DNA from: Pomphorhynchus laevis
Taxonomy: Eukaryota; Acanthocephala; Palaeacanthocephala; Echinorhynchida; Pomphorhynchidae
Assembly (NCBI GenBank): GCA_012934845.2
Contig: WNNJ02001396.1
Span: 204,320-268,319 of the forward strand
Direction of reading: 5' to 3'
DNA: 64,000 nucleotides
The translations under genes and the position numbers were made by a program. A model generated the notes under the pieces. That model ran no database searches, was not told where the DNA came from, and worked only from the letters and a program-made list of their open reading frames with translations. Below, piece by piece: positions 45,264 to 56,299 of this stretch (positions are counted from its first letter, which is position 1; each line of letters opens with the position of its first letter).

Positions 45264-46289
45264 AATGACATAAAATAAATAGCATAATTTCAACTAATAG
45301 TAAAACTTAGAGTTGACAATATTCTTATAATTTCATTTAAAGATTAAGACTAGCAGCTGCTTTAGTATTCATGATCAATTCACTAATTGATTTAAATGAT
45401 TCGGTAATTAATATAATCTGGATAATTGTTTTATATTAAATGTTCTACTAGATAATTGCAAAATAACTCTTGACCTACTGATTTGCAATGTACGTAAGGT
45501 CATAGAATAAATCATTCGACATTGCTGGCTCTTACGGTTAAGATTTCATTAGCCTTACTATCGATGTACAAATACATAATATATGAGCTCAAATTTCATT
45601 AGAGAAAACCAGTATAAGATAAAGTACATTAAAAATATTCAGTGCAATTATAGCCTCAATCAGTATATTATGAAAATACTATCAAGTTTTACCTTAACCC
45701 AATGATGTTTGATCGATTATCGTTTTTACGGATTAAGTAATATAAGCAACCAGATGACATAATTAGATCTACACATATTGTACTATAAATTTAAAAATGG
45801 AAATATTTTAATTTTGAAAAATTATAACCAGTATTTTTATGAACCGAAAATATCAAGCCTAATCAATCCACGCATTTTTAGAATTCTGTTTTAGAGGTTA
45901 TGAAAATTATTTTATTAATCAGTGCTTGTGATGCAACTTTTAGCCTTGCTCGTGGCGTTGAAATAAAAATAAAGATTATATTTTGTAGCATATTTTTGCA
46001 TAAATGCTGATTAATATTTTAACATTTTAAATAATGTTAACATTTTTAAATCGAAATAAGTAAAATTAAATTCGTTAAATTTTAATGGAATTTTATAGCG
46101 AAATTCACAACTAGAAAAAACATCAAATACCATTATCAACCTAGCCTGTAATCCTTAAAGTATTTTCTACCTTTCACTGTCGATGATATATGTACCATGT
46201 GATTTACATATATCACTTCAAATTTTAATTAAAATTAATTAAAATTTCAATTTATAAATGATTTAAATCAAATCAGCTAACTGAGTCTA
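45264..46289. other. Unassigned AT-rich stretch
   Basis: No coding similarity, repeat unit or RNA gene was recognised between the hypothetical gene and the first R-type repeats. Confidence 0.4.
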
Positions 46290-47000
46290 CGTATTTAATA
46301 TAATTATGAAATAAACAAAATATAATGTTTAATCAAAATTAAATAATTAAATAATAAAATAAATAATTGTTTTTAGATTTTCTATAATTTTAATCAAGTT
46401 GAAAAAATGAAATTTAAAATAAACGTCATTCTTATGAATTGACTAATAACAGACGTTGTATCAGAATAAGAATTAGGTACATACATTATTTGCCTTTTCC
46501 TCTATAAAATGTATTAATGACTCCTAAGAATTATTAAAAATTACCATAATCAAATCAGCTAACTGAGTCTACGTATTTTATTTAATTATAAACTAAACAA
46601 AACATAATAATGCTAAATCAAAATTTAATCATTAAATAATAAAATAATTCTTATAAGATTTTTTATAATTTATATCAAGTCGAAATAGAAACTTGAAATT
46701 TTTAAGTCAATTTTTATGGATTGACTAATAAATAACAAACCTTGTATCAGAATAAGGATTAGAGGTTATTAGAAAGAACTGCAATGCTATCAGATTTCGG
46801 TCCCTAACTTATCTACCCAACATAGAAGCGGGGCCAAATGCGTGCTAAGGACGTATTTCCTCTAATTAAATTTGATTATATAGTATCTTATTATAATACA
46901 AAGTATATTATTTATTATCCATCCATAAAACTTTCCGCTAACGATTTTAAATTTATTTTTAATATTATTTTGTTGATTTATAAATTTTACTGTTTTATGT
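46290..47000. repeat. Repeat R, two partial copies
   Basis: Pieces starting at about 46265 (aatcagctaactgagtctac) and at 46555 share the R-family core: gactaataa, agaatta/aggattagaggt, the segment ccaacatagaagcggggcca, and tttcctctaattaaatttga. The second copy is more complete. Confidence 0.65.
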
Positions 47001-47647
47001 TTGATAGTACCATAAAGAGTCGATTCACAAACTATAATACAGTCACGCTTAGTGTTTTACAGAAAATTCTCTTAAATTTAAATGCTCTTAAATTAAGATT
47101 GAGTATTATTATTCAGTAATTATCGTCTTATTATTCAATAATTATAATGGAATTGACTGATAATTAGTTTAACCATTTTAAAAATGAATATCACGTAACG
47201 TATATAACGAATTTCAACCTATACATGTTATAGCTGTAGTTCGCAATTTGTAACTGATAATAAAAGTATCTCGACGATCGATGTGATTGCATTACGATTG
47301 TCTGCGAAGCCACTTCGCTCAACAAGTCGAACAGGTCAATCGCGACAGTGCATTCGCCTATACATTGTCTCTACAAACTAGAGCCAACCACTTAGGTTGA
47401 GCTTCAGCTTTTAAGTTGGGTTAAGGAACAGGGCTAAAACATGATAACGGCCATTCCGATGATCTCCTATTTTTATTCTTAGTCGGTTCATAAAAATACT
47501 GTTATAAATTCTTAAAGAGATTGAGATCTTTCCATTTTTTAATTTTTTTGTTCATTACAAAATATTTAGCTTCAGTTAAGTGATCTGATTTGCCAAATGT
47601 TGTGAAAATATCTAACTGGTTAGTCAAACATCTCCCATCTAAATTAG

Positions 47648-47954
47648 ACCTCCATTACTGGAAAATCAGAAAGCTAAATCAGAATCAGTAAACGCGAATA
47701 GTCAATCACCACTTCAAACAAGGATAACCAAAAAACAAAGAGAAAGACCCAGAGATATTTTGATGACAATCCATAGATATCCAAATTTTAATTGGAAATC
47801 ACGTTCGAGTAGACTTGTTGTAAACACATCTACAGATGAATGCTCTAAAAAGAATATTGCAAAACCAGTACTACATGAACAATTCATGACAGATCAAGAA
47901 AGCAGTATTGATTTGTTGACGAAACTCGTCAACTCGTCTGACAGCAATGACTAG
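47648..47954 (+). CDS. Possible terminal exon of an unidentified gene
   Basis: An open frame of about 101 codons from a possible acceptor (aaattag at 47641-47647) to TAG. It reads PLLENQKAKSES, then QRERPRDILMTIHRYPNFNW and LLTKLVNSSDSND. The composition looks like real protein, and nothing in it resembles the surrounding elements. There is no good start codon, so it would be an internal or last exon, perhaps of the gene starting at 44583. Family unknown. Confidence 0.35.
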
Positions 47955-48059
47955 TTATACGAAAAAGTTTGATGTATTTAACATCTTATAATTAAGTTTA
48001 TAATAAAGTGCAAATGTAATTTTATACTATATATAAATAAAAAAATATAAATAATAAAT

Positions 48060-48780
48060 AGTTGTATAATATTTTATACAATTTATATTTTTATCAATTT
48101 AAAATTTTAAATTGAAATTTAAAATAAAAGTCAATTTTTATGAATAGACTACAAATGTTATTTTGTTAATAATAAAGTACAAATGTAATAAAATGCAGAG
48201 AAAATATGTCATTTACAATTGGAATTTACTATATATGAATCAAAAATAGATATAAATAATAAATAGTTATATAATATTTTATACAATTTATATTTTTATA
48301 AATTTAAAATTTAAAATTGAAATTTAAGATAAAAGTCAATTTTTATGAATTAAATAGTAAATAACAAACGATCTATCAGAATAAGGATAAGAGGTCATCA
48401 GGTGGATTTGCTATGTCATCAGGCTCTCTGTTTTTAATAAAAATAGTTCTTTTGTTGATATCCTTAGAATACTGAAATAAATATATATACTGAAATATTG
48501 TAGTTTTCGATATGTTACTTGGTCGAATATTTAAAAGATTTTTTAAAACCAGTATTTGTATGAACAGGTTGATATATAAATTACCGTTTATTAGAATAAA
48601 GATTGGAAGTCACCAGAAAGAACTGCTATGTTATCAGAGTTTCGGCTCATATTCCTCGACCCAATATAGCAGCGCGGCAAAATACTTGCTAATGACGAAT
48701 TTCCCCTCATTAAATTTGCTTATTTAGTATACCTTATTCTAATACAAAGTATATTATTTAATATCCATATAAAGATTCCG
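48060..48780. repeat. Repeat R, partial copies
   Basis: Three short R-family pieces: about 48055-48170, 48240-48440 and 48590-48780. They share the tatcaatttaaaattttaaa and aaaagtcaatttttatgaat stretches and, in the last, the tcctcgacccaatatagcag segment. Confidence 0.6.
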
Positions 48781-48949
48781 TCTTAGAGTTTAAATTTATT
48801 CAAATATTATTGTGTTAATTTATATAATAAAACATATAATTATTAATTGTTAATTTAGTATAATATTAAATTTAATCTTCTGGTTGTGGCACAATATTAT
48901 CCTCACAGGTATTGTTCCTATTCTTGATACAGCAGGACGCTACTAATCC

Positions 48950-49004
48950 GTCTGGGTGGGTCTCATCAGCTGCTGACCCAGACCTACATTTCACGTTTCG
49001 ACCC
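48950..49004 (-). ncRNA. Hammerhead-like module, repeat B unit 1
   Basis: Minus strand from 49004: GGGTC, GAAA, then ACGT-GAA-ATGT (stem III candidate), then GTCTGGGT (48976-48983), CTGATGA (48963-48969), GACCC and ACCCAGAC. GGGTC/GACCC can pair as stem II and GTCTGGGT/ACCCAGAC forms an outer hairpin. The boxes are in permuted order (GAAA before CTGATGA), and a simple stem I is not seen. Confidence 0.45.
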
Positions 49005-49343
49005 TTATTATCTGCTTTCTTCGTACACTGTGCTGATCGAATTCGAACTCAGGACGTCTGTATCTTGATTCAACGATACATCTACTTGGCTGGCTGCTCC
49101 AGTTGTGTAGATATACATTGTTGTAATTACTTTCAGTAGGGGATCGTATTCTAACGATCTATTAGAAACCTACCTAGTTGTGTGATCCGCTAGCCGGATC
49201 ACTGTTTTTCATGCTGCCACTTGCAATGAATGTTTTTAATTTAACTTGAATGCATCTGTGAGCTGAAATTCTTCTGGTTGTGGCACAATATTATCCTCAC
49301 AGGTATTGTTCCTATTCTTGATACAGCAGGACGCTACTAATCA

Positions 49344-49398
49344 GTCTGAGTGGGTCTCATCAGCTGCTGACCCAGACCTACATTTCACGTTTCGACCC
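49344..49398 (-). ncRNA. Hammerhead-like module, repeat B unit 2
   Basis: Same boxes as unit 1 (GGGTC-GAAAC...CTGATGA-GACCC). One base of the outer hairpin is changed (gtctgagt), weakening it. Confidence 0.4.
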
Positions 49399-49739
49399 TT
49401 ATTATCTGCTTTCTCCGTACACTGATGCTGATCGGATTTGAACTCAGGACGTCTGTATCTTGATTCAACGATACATCTACTTGGCTGGCTGCTCCAGTTG
49501 TGTAGATATACATTGTTGTTATTACTTTCAGTAGGGGATCGTATTCTAACGATCTATTAGAAACCTACCTAGTTGTGTGATCCGCTAGCCGGATCACTGC
49601 TTTTCATGCTGCCACTAGCAATGAATGCTTTTTAATTTAACTTGAATGCATCTGTGAGCTGAACTTCTTCTGGTTGTGGCACAATATTATCCTCACAGGT
49701 ATTGTTTCTATTCTTGATACAGCAGGACGCTACTAATCA

Positions 49740-49794
49740 GTCTGGGTGGGTCTCATCAGCTGCAGACCTAGACCTACATTTCACGTTTCGACCC
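49740..49794 (-). ncRNA. Hammerhead-like module, repeat B unit 3
   Basis: Same boxes as unit 1. The inner part differs (tgcagacctagac), so the outer hairpin is partly lost. Confidence 0.35.
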
Positions 49795-49837
49795 TTATTA
49801 TCTGCTTTCTTCGTACACTGATGCTGATCGGATTCGA

Positions 49838-50640
49838 TAATTATTTTGGTTTCATGAATCAGATCAGATAACTGAGTCTAAGTATTTTATACTAAATATA
49901 AATTCAAAATAAAGATCAATAATTATAAATAACTAATAATTTTATAACATTTTATGAAATTTTTATTTATATCAATTTAAAATTTTAAATTGAAATTTTA
50001 AATAAAAGTCAATTTTTATGAATTGACTAATAAATAACAGACGATGTATCAGAATAAGAATTAGAGGTCATCAGGAGGAACTGATATGTTATCAGGTTTA
50101 GCTCATATTGCTCGACCCCACACAGCAGCGAAGCCAAATGCAGTTCATGGTGTATTTCCTCTGATGAAATTTGATTATCTAGTGTACTTATTCTAACACA
50201 ATGTAAATTATTTATTACCCGTCTATATAATTCTTTTCGCTTAATAACTAAATAGATTCTCAAGTTTTTACAGAATAATAATATTTGAATATCATTCGAA
50301 TAAAAATCATCATAGCAAAATATGCTCAGAGTTAACTGTTATTTCTTCATCCGCATGTAAATGGTTTTTAAAAATATATTTTCAGGATCTAGCATATATC
50401 CGATAGCTTCTATCTAATCCAGCATAATATTAAACCATCCTTGCAGGTCATGATTAAGTGAAAGTACGCAGCTTTTACTTAATGTGTACCTTTACTAAAA
50501 GGAAAATTTTAAATTCTAATAAAAATAAAGATCAACTAATAAATAATTATATAAGATTTTATACAACTAATATTTATATCAAGTTAAATTTTTAAAATTG
50601 AAATTTAAAATAAAAGTCTATATTTTTAAATAAAGTCAAC
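49838..50640. repeat. Repeat R, long copy 2 plus a short piece
   Basis: 49838-50470 is nearly identical to 39640-40285. It begins exactly where the third unit of repeat B is broken and ends at a sequence also present at 40270. An R-type fragment (aaattgaaatttaaaataaaagtc) continues to about 50640, where the Penelope-like element begins. Confidence 0.75.
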
Positions 50641-51355
50641 CAGATTAGAAAAATACGTAAGTACTAATGATTTTAATTTTAGATCTTTTAAATGTAACAG
50701 AAAAAATTATATAGTTTGTGATGGTATAAATAATAATTGTGTTGTAAGTAATACGACAAACAAATGTTTTTCATTAAATATTAATAATAATTGTAACTGC
50801 AATACCGCAGGTGTAGTGTATCTTATACAATGTACATGTGGATTGCAATATATAGGAAAAACATATCAAATGTTAAAAACTAGGTTTAGGCAACACATAT
50901 ATAATATACAGCGTAATAGTCAAACTATGTTTCATAAACATATGAGATTAATAGGACATGATATTAAAAACTGTAAATTATTTATTTTAGAACATGTTAT
51001 TAAAGAAAGCATATCAATATTAAATCAAAAGCTATTAGAAAAAGAAGATTTTTGGATTAAAACGCTTAATTCCATGTACCCATTAGGATTGAATGACGTG
51101 GTACAAGGAATTGACAGACGTAGTATAATACATAATAAACAACTATATTATAATAATCCAGTTAAACGCAAACCAATAAGTCATGGTGATAAAAGGAATA
51201 GAAAAAATAGAGTTAAAAATATTAAAAAAGATATGTATATATATGAACAATTAGAAATATTGAAACAACTTTTAAGAGATAATAAGCTAAAAGATCTTTA
51301 TGTAAAAAAGGTTTTTCAAAGATATCATAGGTTCAATAAATCAAAGATTAACTAA
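50640..51355 (+). CDS. GIY-YIG endonuclease domain of the Penelope-like element
   Basis: The frame is open from about 50640 to the TAA at 51353-51355. A cysteine-rich lead (FKCNRKNYIVCDG, NNCNCNTAG) precedes VVYLIQCTCGLQYIGKT, the GIY-YIG core (YLI...YIG), then the RFRQHIYNI arginine/histidine helix, the HKHM pair and the LLEKEDFWIKTL glutamate region. This fold cuts DNA one strand at a time for insertion. The C-terminal third is lysine/asparagine-rich. There is no clear ATG, so the start is missing or upstream sequence was lost at the junction with repeat R. Confidence 0.8.
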
Positions 51356-51429
51356 CAATTATAATGGGTTAAGTTGTATAATAGACAGTTATTGTAATAT
51401 AAAATAATATAATCGGACAATAAATGTTA

Positions 51430-53130
51430 ATAATAACAATAAAAAATATACACTGACCATAAAATTCATTAATAAATGTATAGATAACATAAATATAGCT
51501 GGACTTTTAAATAATTCTAAAAGTAAAGAAATAATAGAATCAGATTTAAGTAAATATATTCCTAAAATAAGGTATGAACTCCTACCACCATTAAGACGAA
51601 AAATTTGTAATTATAACAATAAATTAAAATCAATATGTAACGATAATGTTAGAAACATAATGGAAAGTGAATACAATTGTAAAAGTCTTAGTTTTGATAA
51701 AATACATGACCATATATGTACCCATAATCTATAATTAATTGACCATTGTGAATTAAGAAAGCTGCAATCAAAAAGAATATAAATATAGATTAAAAAATCA
51801 CAATAGAAATAAAATTTGCAATTCGTTATATAATGACTTGAATGCTTACTTTCGTAAGCTGATTAATTGTGAATACATCAAAGATAAACATTCGGAAAAC
51901 TTACATATCAGAACAATTAGAGAAACAGAACTTACTAAATTAAAGCATAACTATATAATAACAACTATTGATAAAGCTAGTAATAACTTTGTCTTCATAT
52001 GCAAAAAGCTTTATTATGATATACTAATGAAAGAGGTTAATTCTAATGATTTAAATGTAAATCCAACATATGAACGTAGTGAGTTGAGTTTTGAAACAAT
52101 TATTACAAGTCACTGTTCTATAATGGATAAAAGGGTATAAAGGTTGAATCAGATAATAAAACTATACCTATATTATATTGGAATCCAAAATTACATAAAA
52201 TTCTATAAAACCTAGGTTCATATGCAGTGCTTTTAAATGTACATAAAAACCACTTTCTGTTTATAAAAATAAAATACTTAAAGTAATTAAATAACACTTC
52301 AAAAAATATTGCAAGGTAATCGAAATTAATACTGGTATAAAACACTATTTCAGTATTAATTCTACAAAAGAATTTTTAGAACAGACAAAAGGAATAAATA
52401 TTCAGAATATAAATACGTACCATTTCAGTACGCTTTATACAAATCTAGATTTAGTAGATATTAAAGAAGCTTGAGAAAAATTAATTAATCTTATATACGG
52501 GAAAAAATATACATATATATGTTATAATAACTATAACGCATTTCTAACAAAAATTAAACCATCAAGTAAATATGAAAATATAAACATAAAATTGAATGAA
52601 TAGAATCCTTTTATATTTTGATAAATCAAAATTATTCAAAGGTAGGGACATCTATATTTAGACAAATAAAAGGTGTTCCAATGGGTGGTAATAGTAGCCC
52701 AATTATAGCTGACTTTATTTTAAGCTTTATAGAATGTGAATTTGTTCATAACTGTGTAAAAACTAAATCTGAACGATATAAATATATGAAATATATGTTT
52801 CGATATATTGATGATATATGTGTATTTAACTGTAACAATTTTTATTCAATTAGTGAACAAATTTATCCAGAAAGCCTTATTCTTAACAAAACCAATATTA
52901 ATGATAAAGAAGGTATATATCTAGATATGAACATTAAATTAACATTAACTAAAACTACTTTTAATTTATATCGTAAAGATGACATATTTAAATTTACAAG
53001 AAACATATTTTTGCATGAGCATTCATACATACCCTATAATATAAAATATATTACATTAAATAATAAAATTTTGAAAATTGCAAGAATTTGTAATGATATT
53101 GGCTTTCTTCATTACTTTCTTTATCATTAA
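51430..53130 (+). pseudogene. Reverse transcriptase of the Penelope-like element, frameshifted
   Basis: Pieces in order: ELLPPLRRKICNYNNKLKSI (about 51570), KLINCEYIKDKHSENL and IITTIDKASNNFVFICKKLY (51850-52020), IPILYWNPKLHK (about 52165), TYHFSTLYTNLDL (motif A, about 52420), IFRQIKGVPMGGNSSPIIAD (motif B) and MFRYIDDICVFN (motif C, catalytic YIDD), then GIYLDMNIKLTL. Motifs B to E are in one open frame (52618-53130). These are Penelope/telomerase-like RT blocks. Stops (for example TGA near 52472 and TAG near 52601) and frame changes show that this copy is dead. Confidence 0.8.
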
Positions 53131-53620
53131 TATTGGTTTTGTTAAGAATAAGGCTTTCTGGATAAATTTGTTCGCTTATTGAATAAAAATTATTAGAGTT
53201 AAATACACATATATCAATTCGGAATAAATATTATATTATTTAAAAAAATAATCTATATTTATATCCTTGTGGTAGCATTTTCCTTAATTCATTGTTTTCG
53301 GTTAATGAGATAAAATTATGATTATAATTTTATCTTTTAAATTAGTTTACCTTTTTCATCAGTATATCATAATAAAGCTTTTGCATATGAAGACAAAGTT
53401 ATTAGCTTTATCAATAGTAGTTTTCCCTTAATTTATTAAGTTCTGTATACATATCTTTATTAATTTGATCTTTCCTTTTATAATTGTTTGTTATTTTCAT
53501 TTTCTCTCTAATTTTATTTAAAATATAAGTTTTCCAAATGTGTATCTTTGATGTATTTAATCTTTCACTATTAATCAGCTTACCAAAGTAAGCATTTGGG
53601 TTAACGTAATCAACCGCTAC
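53105..53620 (-). mobile_element. Inverted Penelope-like fragments
   Basis: 53118-53218 is the reverse complement of about 52815-52915, and about 53355-53600 is the reverse complement of about 51840-52035. The element therefore ends in inverted, non-contiguous pieces of itself. Complex tandem and inverted structures are known for Penelope-like elements. Confidence 0.75.
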
Positions 53621-53915
53621 TAGAGACTACAACAACAACGATTTTATTAAATACATCAATAACCTATAAGTAGCATGCAAGAAAAAAAACAGACAGTCAT
53701 ATCATAGTCAGAAAAAACGGCAGCACAATTTCGGTCTTCAACAATTCATGTCTTCTACTTTCTCTTCTATGGCCTCAAATCCACGGGGATCTGAGCCCAC
53801 CAACCGATCCAACACGCCGCCTTTCGACTAAACCACCCGGGGTCTTTCACACCCCGAAGAATCCAATCGAGACGGACTATGCTGGGTAAACGAGAGACGA
53901 GGAGCTTAAGAAACC

Positions 53916-54962
53916 TTAGCCTTTGCCTGGGGGACGTCCTCTCGAAAAGAAGACTAATCCCAAGACAGCACAAGTGCCCCACAGGCGCACCTGGGTTTTC
54001 ACTTTCAATGACAGATGTTGAGCCCGTTTCAGGGCACACCTAGCTTCCTTCAGGATACATTTGAATCTATCCAGGTCAGCTTTCGCCGACCAGTTCACCG
54101 AAACGATGAACCCCAGGTATTTTACTCGACTTGTAAAGGTGGGGAGTGGTTCAGGGGCAAATATGGAGGAGAGCGCAGAGAGTGCTAGTCTCTTAAGTTT
54201 TTTCTTTGTTGCAGGTAAGCCATGAAAGACTACAACCTGCAATTTTGCAGAGTTTAAAATAAGATTGCATTTGGGTAGCTGGTCTTTTAATCTTGAAAAG
54301 AAACGGCTGATGTCAGAGACTACGTCTTTACACCTGCGTCCAGTGAACAGGGCTGTGGTATCATCGGCGTACACCACTAGACGTTGTTCGCGTTTAAATA
54401 TTTTAATAGTTAAAAAAGGCAGCAAGGTATAAGATAGGAGAAAGTGGGGAACCTTGAGGCACACCCGTAATAGGGTAGAACTGACGCGCATCAGGGTCGT
54501 CTTCATAGTAAAATCGCTTGGTGTACATCAGAATCTCTACCCTGCTCACAATTATTGCAAGCAAGAGGGACCTGAGAGAAGAGATCACAAAAAGAATAGA
54601 GATACGGTCAAATGCAGCAGAAAAGTCAAGGAAAACAGCCACAACTAAACGATGGCTATTATCCGGACAAAACTGATACACCTCACAACAGCTGAATGGA
54701 CTGAGCGTCCTTTGACGAACCCATGAAAACCTGGAGGGATCAAATTACGCCTACTTAAATGGTCGCAGATTTTACGCGCAAGCGCTTTTTCGTAAATTGA
54801 CACGAGGGCATTTTGAATCGAAATGGGTCGCAGATCTTTAGGGCATAAGCAGGATTTTTTCTTAGGAATAAAAGCACGCTTACTAATATTGATGCCTGCT
54901 ACATCGGATAGGGATGCTAAAAGCATTGTGACGGCCACCTCTCTTCTCTGATCAGCTGTCAA
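53916..54962 (-). pseudogene. LINE K reverse transcriptase, three frames
   Basis: Open pieces 54962-54645 (AFIPKKKSCLCPKDLRPISI, GFHGFVKGRSVHSAVVRC), 54681-54403 (VAVFLDFSAAFDRISILFVI, FYPITGVPQGSPLSPILY) and 54506-53916 (QRLVVYADDTTALFTG, LNSAKLQVVVFHG, VKYLGFIVSVNWSAKADLDR). Catalytic aspartates are present (LDFSAAFD, YADD). The overlaps between the pieces mark two frameshifts. Confidence 0.8.
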
Positions 54963-55084
54963 AAGCTGACAGACCCGAGAAGAAAGTGGAGAGATGGATT
55001 TGGAGGTGCCCGGGAGTGGACCCCAGGAGTTAATGATATCCGTAACAGATAGATCCCTACTCCTGAAGTTACACCAAGGCGGGA

Positions 55085-56212
55085 TTAGTTGAGGTGAGTA
55101 GCTCCATAGTTGTGTAGGGCTAGTGACTTCTCTAAGACTTTATCAAGGCCTACATTCCCTATCCAACCCAATGTTCTATCCTTCCAGCAAACAAACTTCT
55201 TCTTCTTGAAAATCTTCCAAAAGGAAGACTGAGAAGGACTAAGGCGAGCAATACTCGTCCTATCCTTACTCAGCTGGAACCTATATCTAGTGCTCCAGTA
55301 TTCATTCGAGAGAGCCTGTCTGGCGGAAACAGAGAGATTAGGAAGGTTCAGCAATTTAACTAGGACCTTGAGTTTCGTCGGAGTAGGATTGTATATACGA
55401 CCTTTATAAGTAGTCGATAAAATCGCATAAGCTTGCGAAAAGAGGTAGGTATTAAATTCGGTCAGACTCTCATTTCCTAATCTGGGAAAGAGTTGGATAG
55501 CCGCTTGAAGGAAGGCCACTATAATCGGATTGAAGTGAAACCTCCTTCGAAGAAACGTATCTTTCAATTCTCCAACGAATTATTTCATGAGAGATGGACA
55601 ATTGCTAGCGCGACCGATCCGTGCAGAGGGGCTTTAACAACCACCTCAACTAAAGCAGTAAAATATCGAGGATTGAATTTGTTGATATGCAATGAAAGGT
55701 AGGGGAAGATGGTTTGTGAATAAGATAACCGTTCCTAGCTCTGCGAAGTGCTGCATTGATCCAACGATCAGTTCTGTCGTTGAAATCCCTAAGTGTCATG
55801 TTGTAGACGCTGTCAATAATACTATACAGGGTGCGACGGTTATTGTTTATCTCCACAGGACGGATGTAGACATTGGCTAGACTGAGGCGTTTACCGTTCT
55901 TACAGAGTGAAACTACTAAACAAGACATGGCTGGACATAAATAGTTTAATAGGAGGGAGGACCTTAAAGAGCACTTAATTAAGGTCAAGAGTCCTTGAGA
56001 TGAAGAGGAGTGAGGAGGGTTATGTACGGAGTATAGTGGGAACAAATGTGCTTTGGGATAAATCGAGTAATGTCCTGGGGTAGACGGATAGACCGCGTCT
56101 CCTGAAGGACTATAACATCTGCATCTCTACCGGATAGAAGTCTAAGGGCAGAAGCACCTCCCGAATTCCACTGAAGGATATTCAGTGAAAAAGGCTCACG
56201 ATTACTCTGCAT
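55085..56212 (-). pseudogene. LINE K APE-type endonuclease and linker
   Basis: Starts with FSLNILQWNSGGASALRL and DADVIVLQETRSIRLPQD (catalytic E), then SLANVYIRPVEINNNRRT and TLRDFNDRTDRWINAALRRA (GDFN box changed to RDFN), NSILDILLL, then the linker HFNPIIVAFLQAAIQLFPRL. The frame changes at about 56000 and 55600. The damaged catalytic box supports an inactive copy. Confidence 0.7.
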
Positions 56213-56299
56213 TGTGGTGGATTAGTTTGATGTGGGATTGCCTACCTAGAAGGAGCTAGGAACGGGAAGGTTCCCCTTTCCCGTCACTAGAACCATCCG

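Larger units (their letters stand above)
48877..49836 (-). repeat. Repeat B, 2.4 tandem units of about 395 bp (SINE/retrozyme-like)
   Basis: Units start at 48877, 49271 and 49667 with cttctggttgtggcacaata; the third is cut at about 49836 where repeat R begins. On the minus strand each full unit has a tRNA-like region with an A box (CAGCCAAGTAGA, 49081-49092 in unit 1) and a B box (GAGTTCGAATTC, 49039-49050), then a compact module with GAAAC and CTGATGA boxes. The layout, a Pol III promoter plus a hammerhead-like module in tandem copies, resembles schistosome Sm-alpha-type elements in organisation; sequence identity was not tested. Confidence 0.75.
50640..53130 (+). mobile_element. Penelope-like element with N-terminal GIY-YIG (Naiad-type order)
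   Basis: The plus strand encodes, in order, a cysteine-rich segment (50690-50805), a GIY-YIG endonuclease (50806-51090), a basic linker, and a Penelope-type reverse transcriptase (about 51450-53130). The order is the reverse of canonical Penelope (RT then GIY-YIG) and matches the permuted Naiad/Chlamys clade. At the junction this copy has a frameshift (about 51310-51345), but the copy at 1-330 is open through the same region, which argues that the two domains belong to one protein and not to two adjacent copies. Stops and shifts near 51440, 51735, 52200 and 52472 inactivate this copy. Confidence 0.75.

Noticed and set aside
49035-49095. True tRNA gene
   Set aside because: A and B boxes are present, but the acceptor and D arms do not fold and the block is repeated in each B unit, so it is a tRNA-derived promoter.
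52465-52480. In-frame TGA in the Penelope-like RT as selenocysteine
   Set aside because: Some elements of this clade encode selenoproteins, but this copy has several other stops and frameshifts and I see no supporting cysteine-position pattern; simple decay is more likely.
50640-53130. Canonical Penelope copy (C-terminal GIY-YIG) followed by a second copy
   Set aside because: The open frame across the endonuclease-linker junction in the copy at 1-330 argues against two separate copies, although this is not proven.
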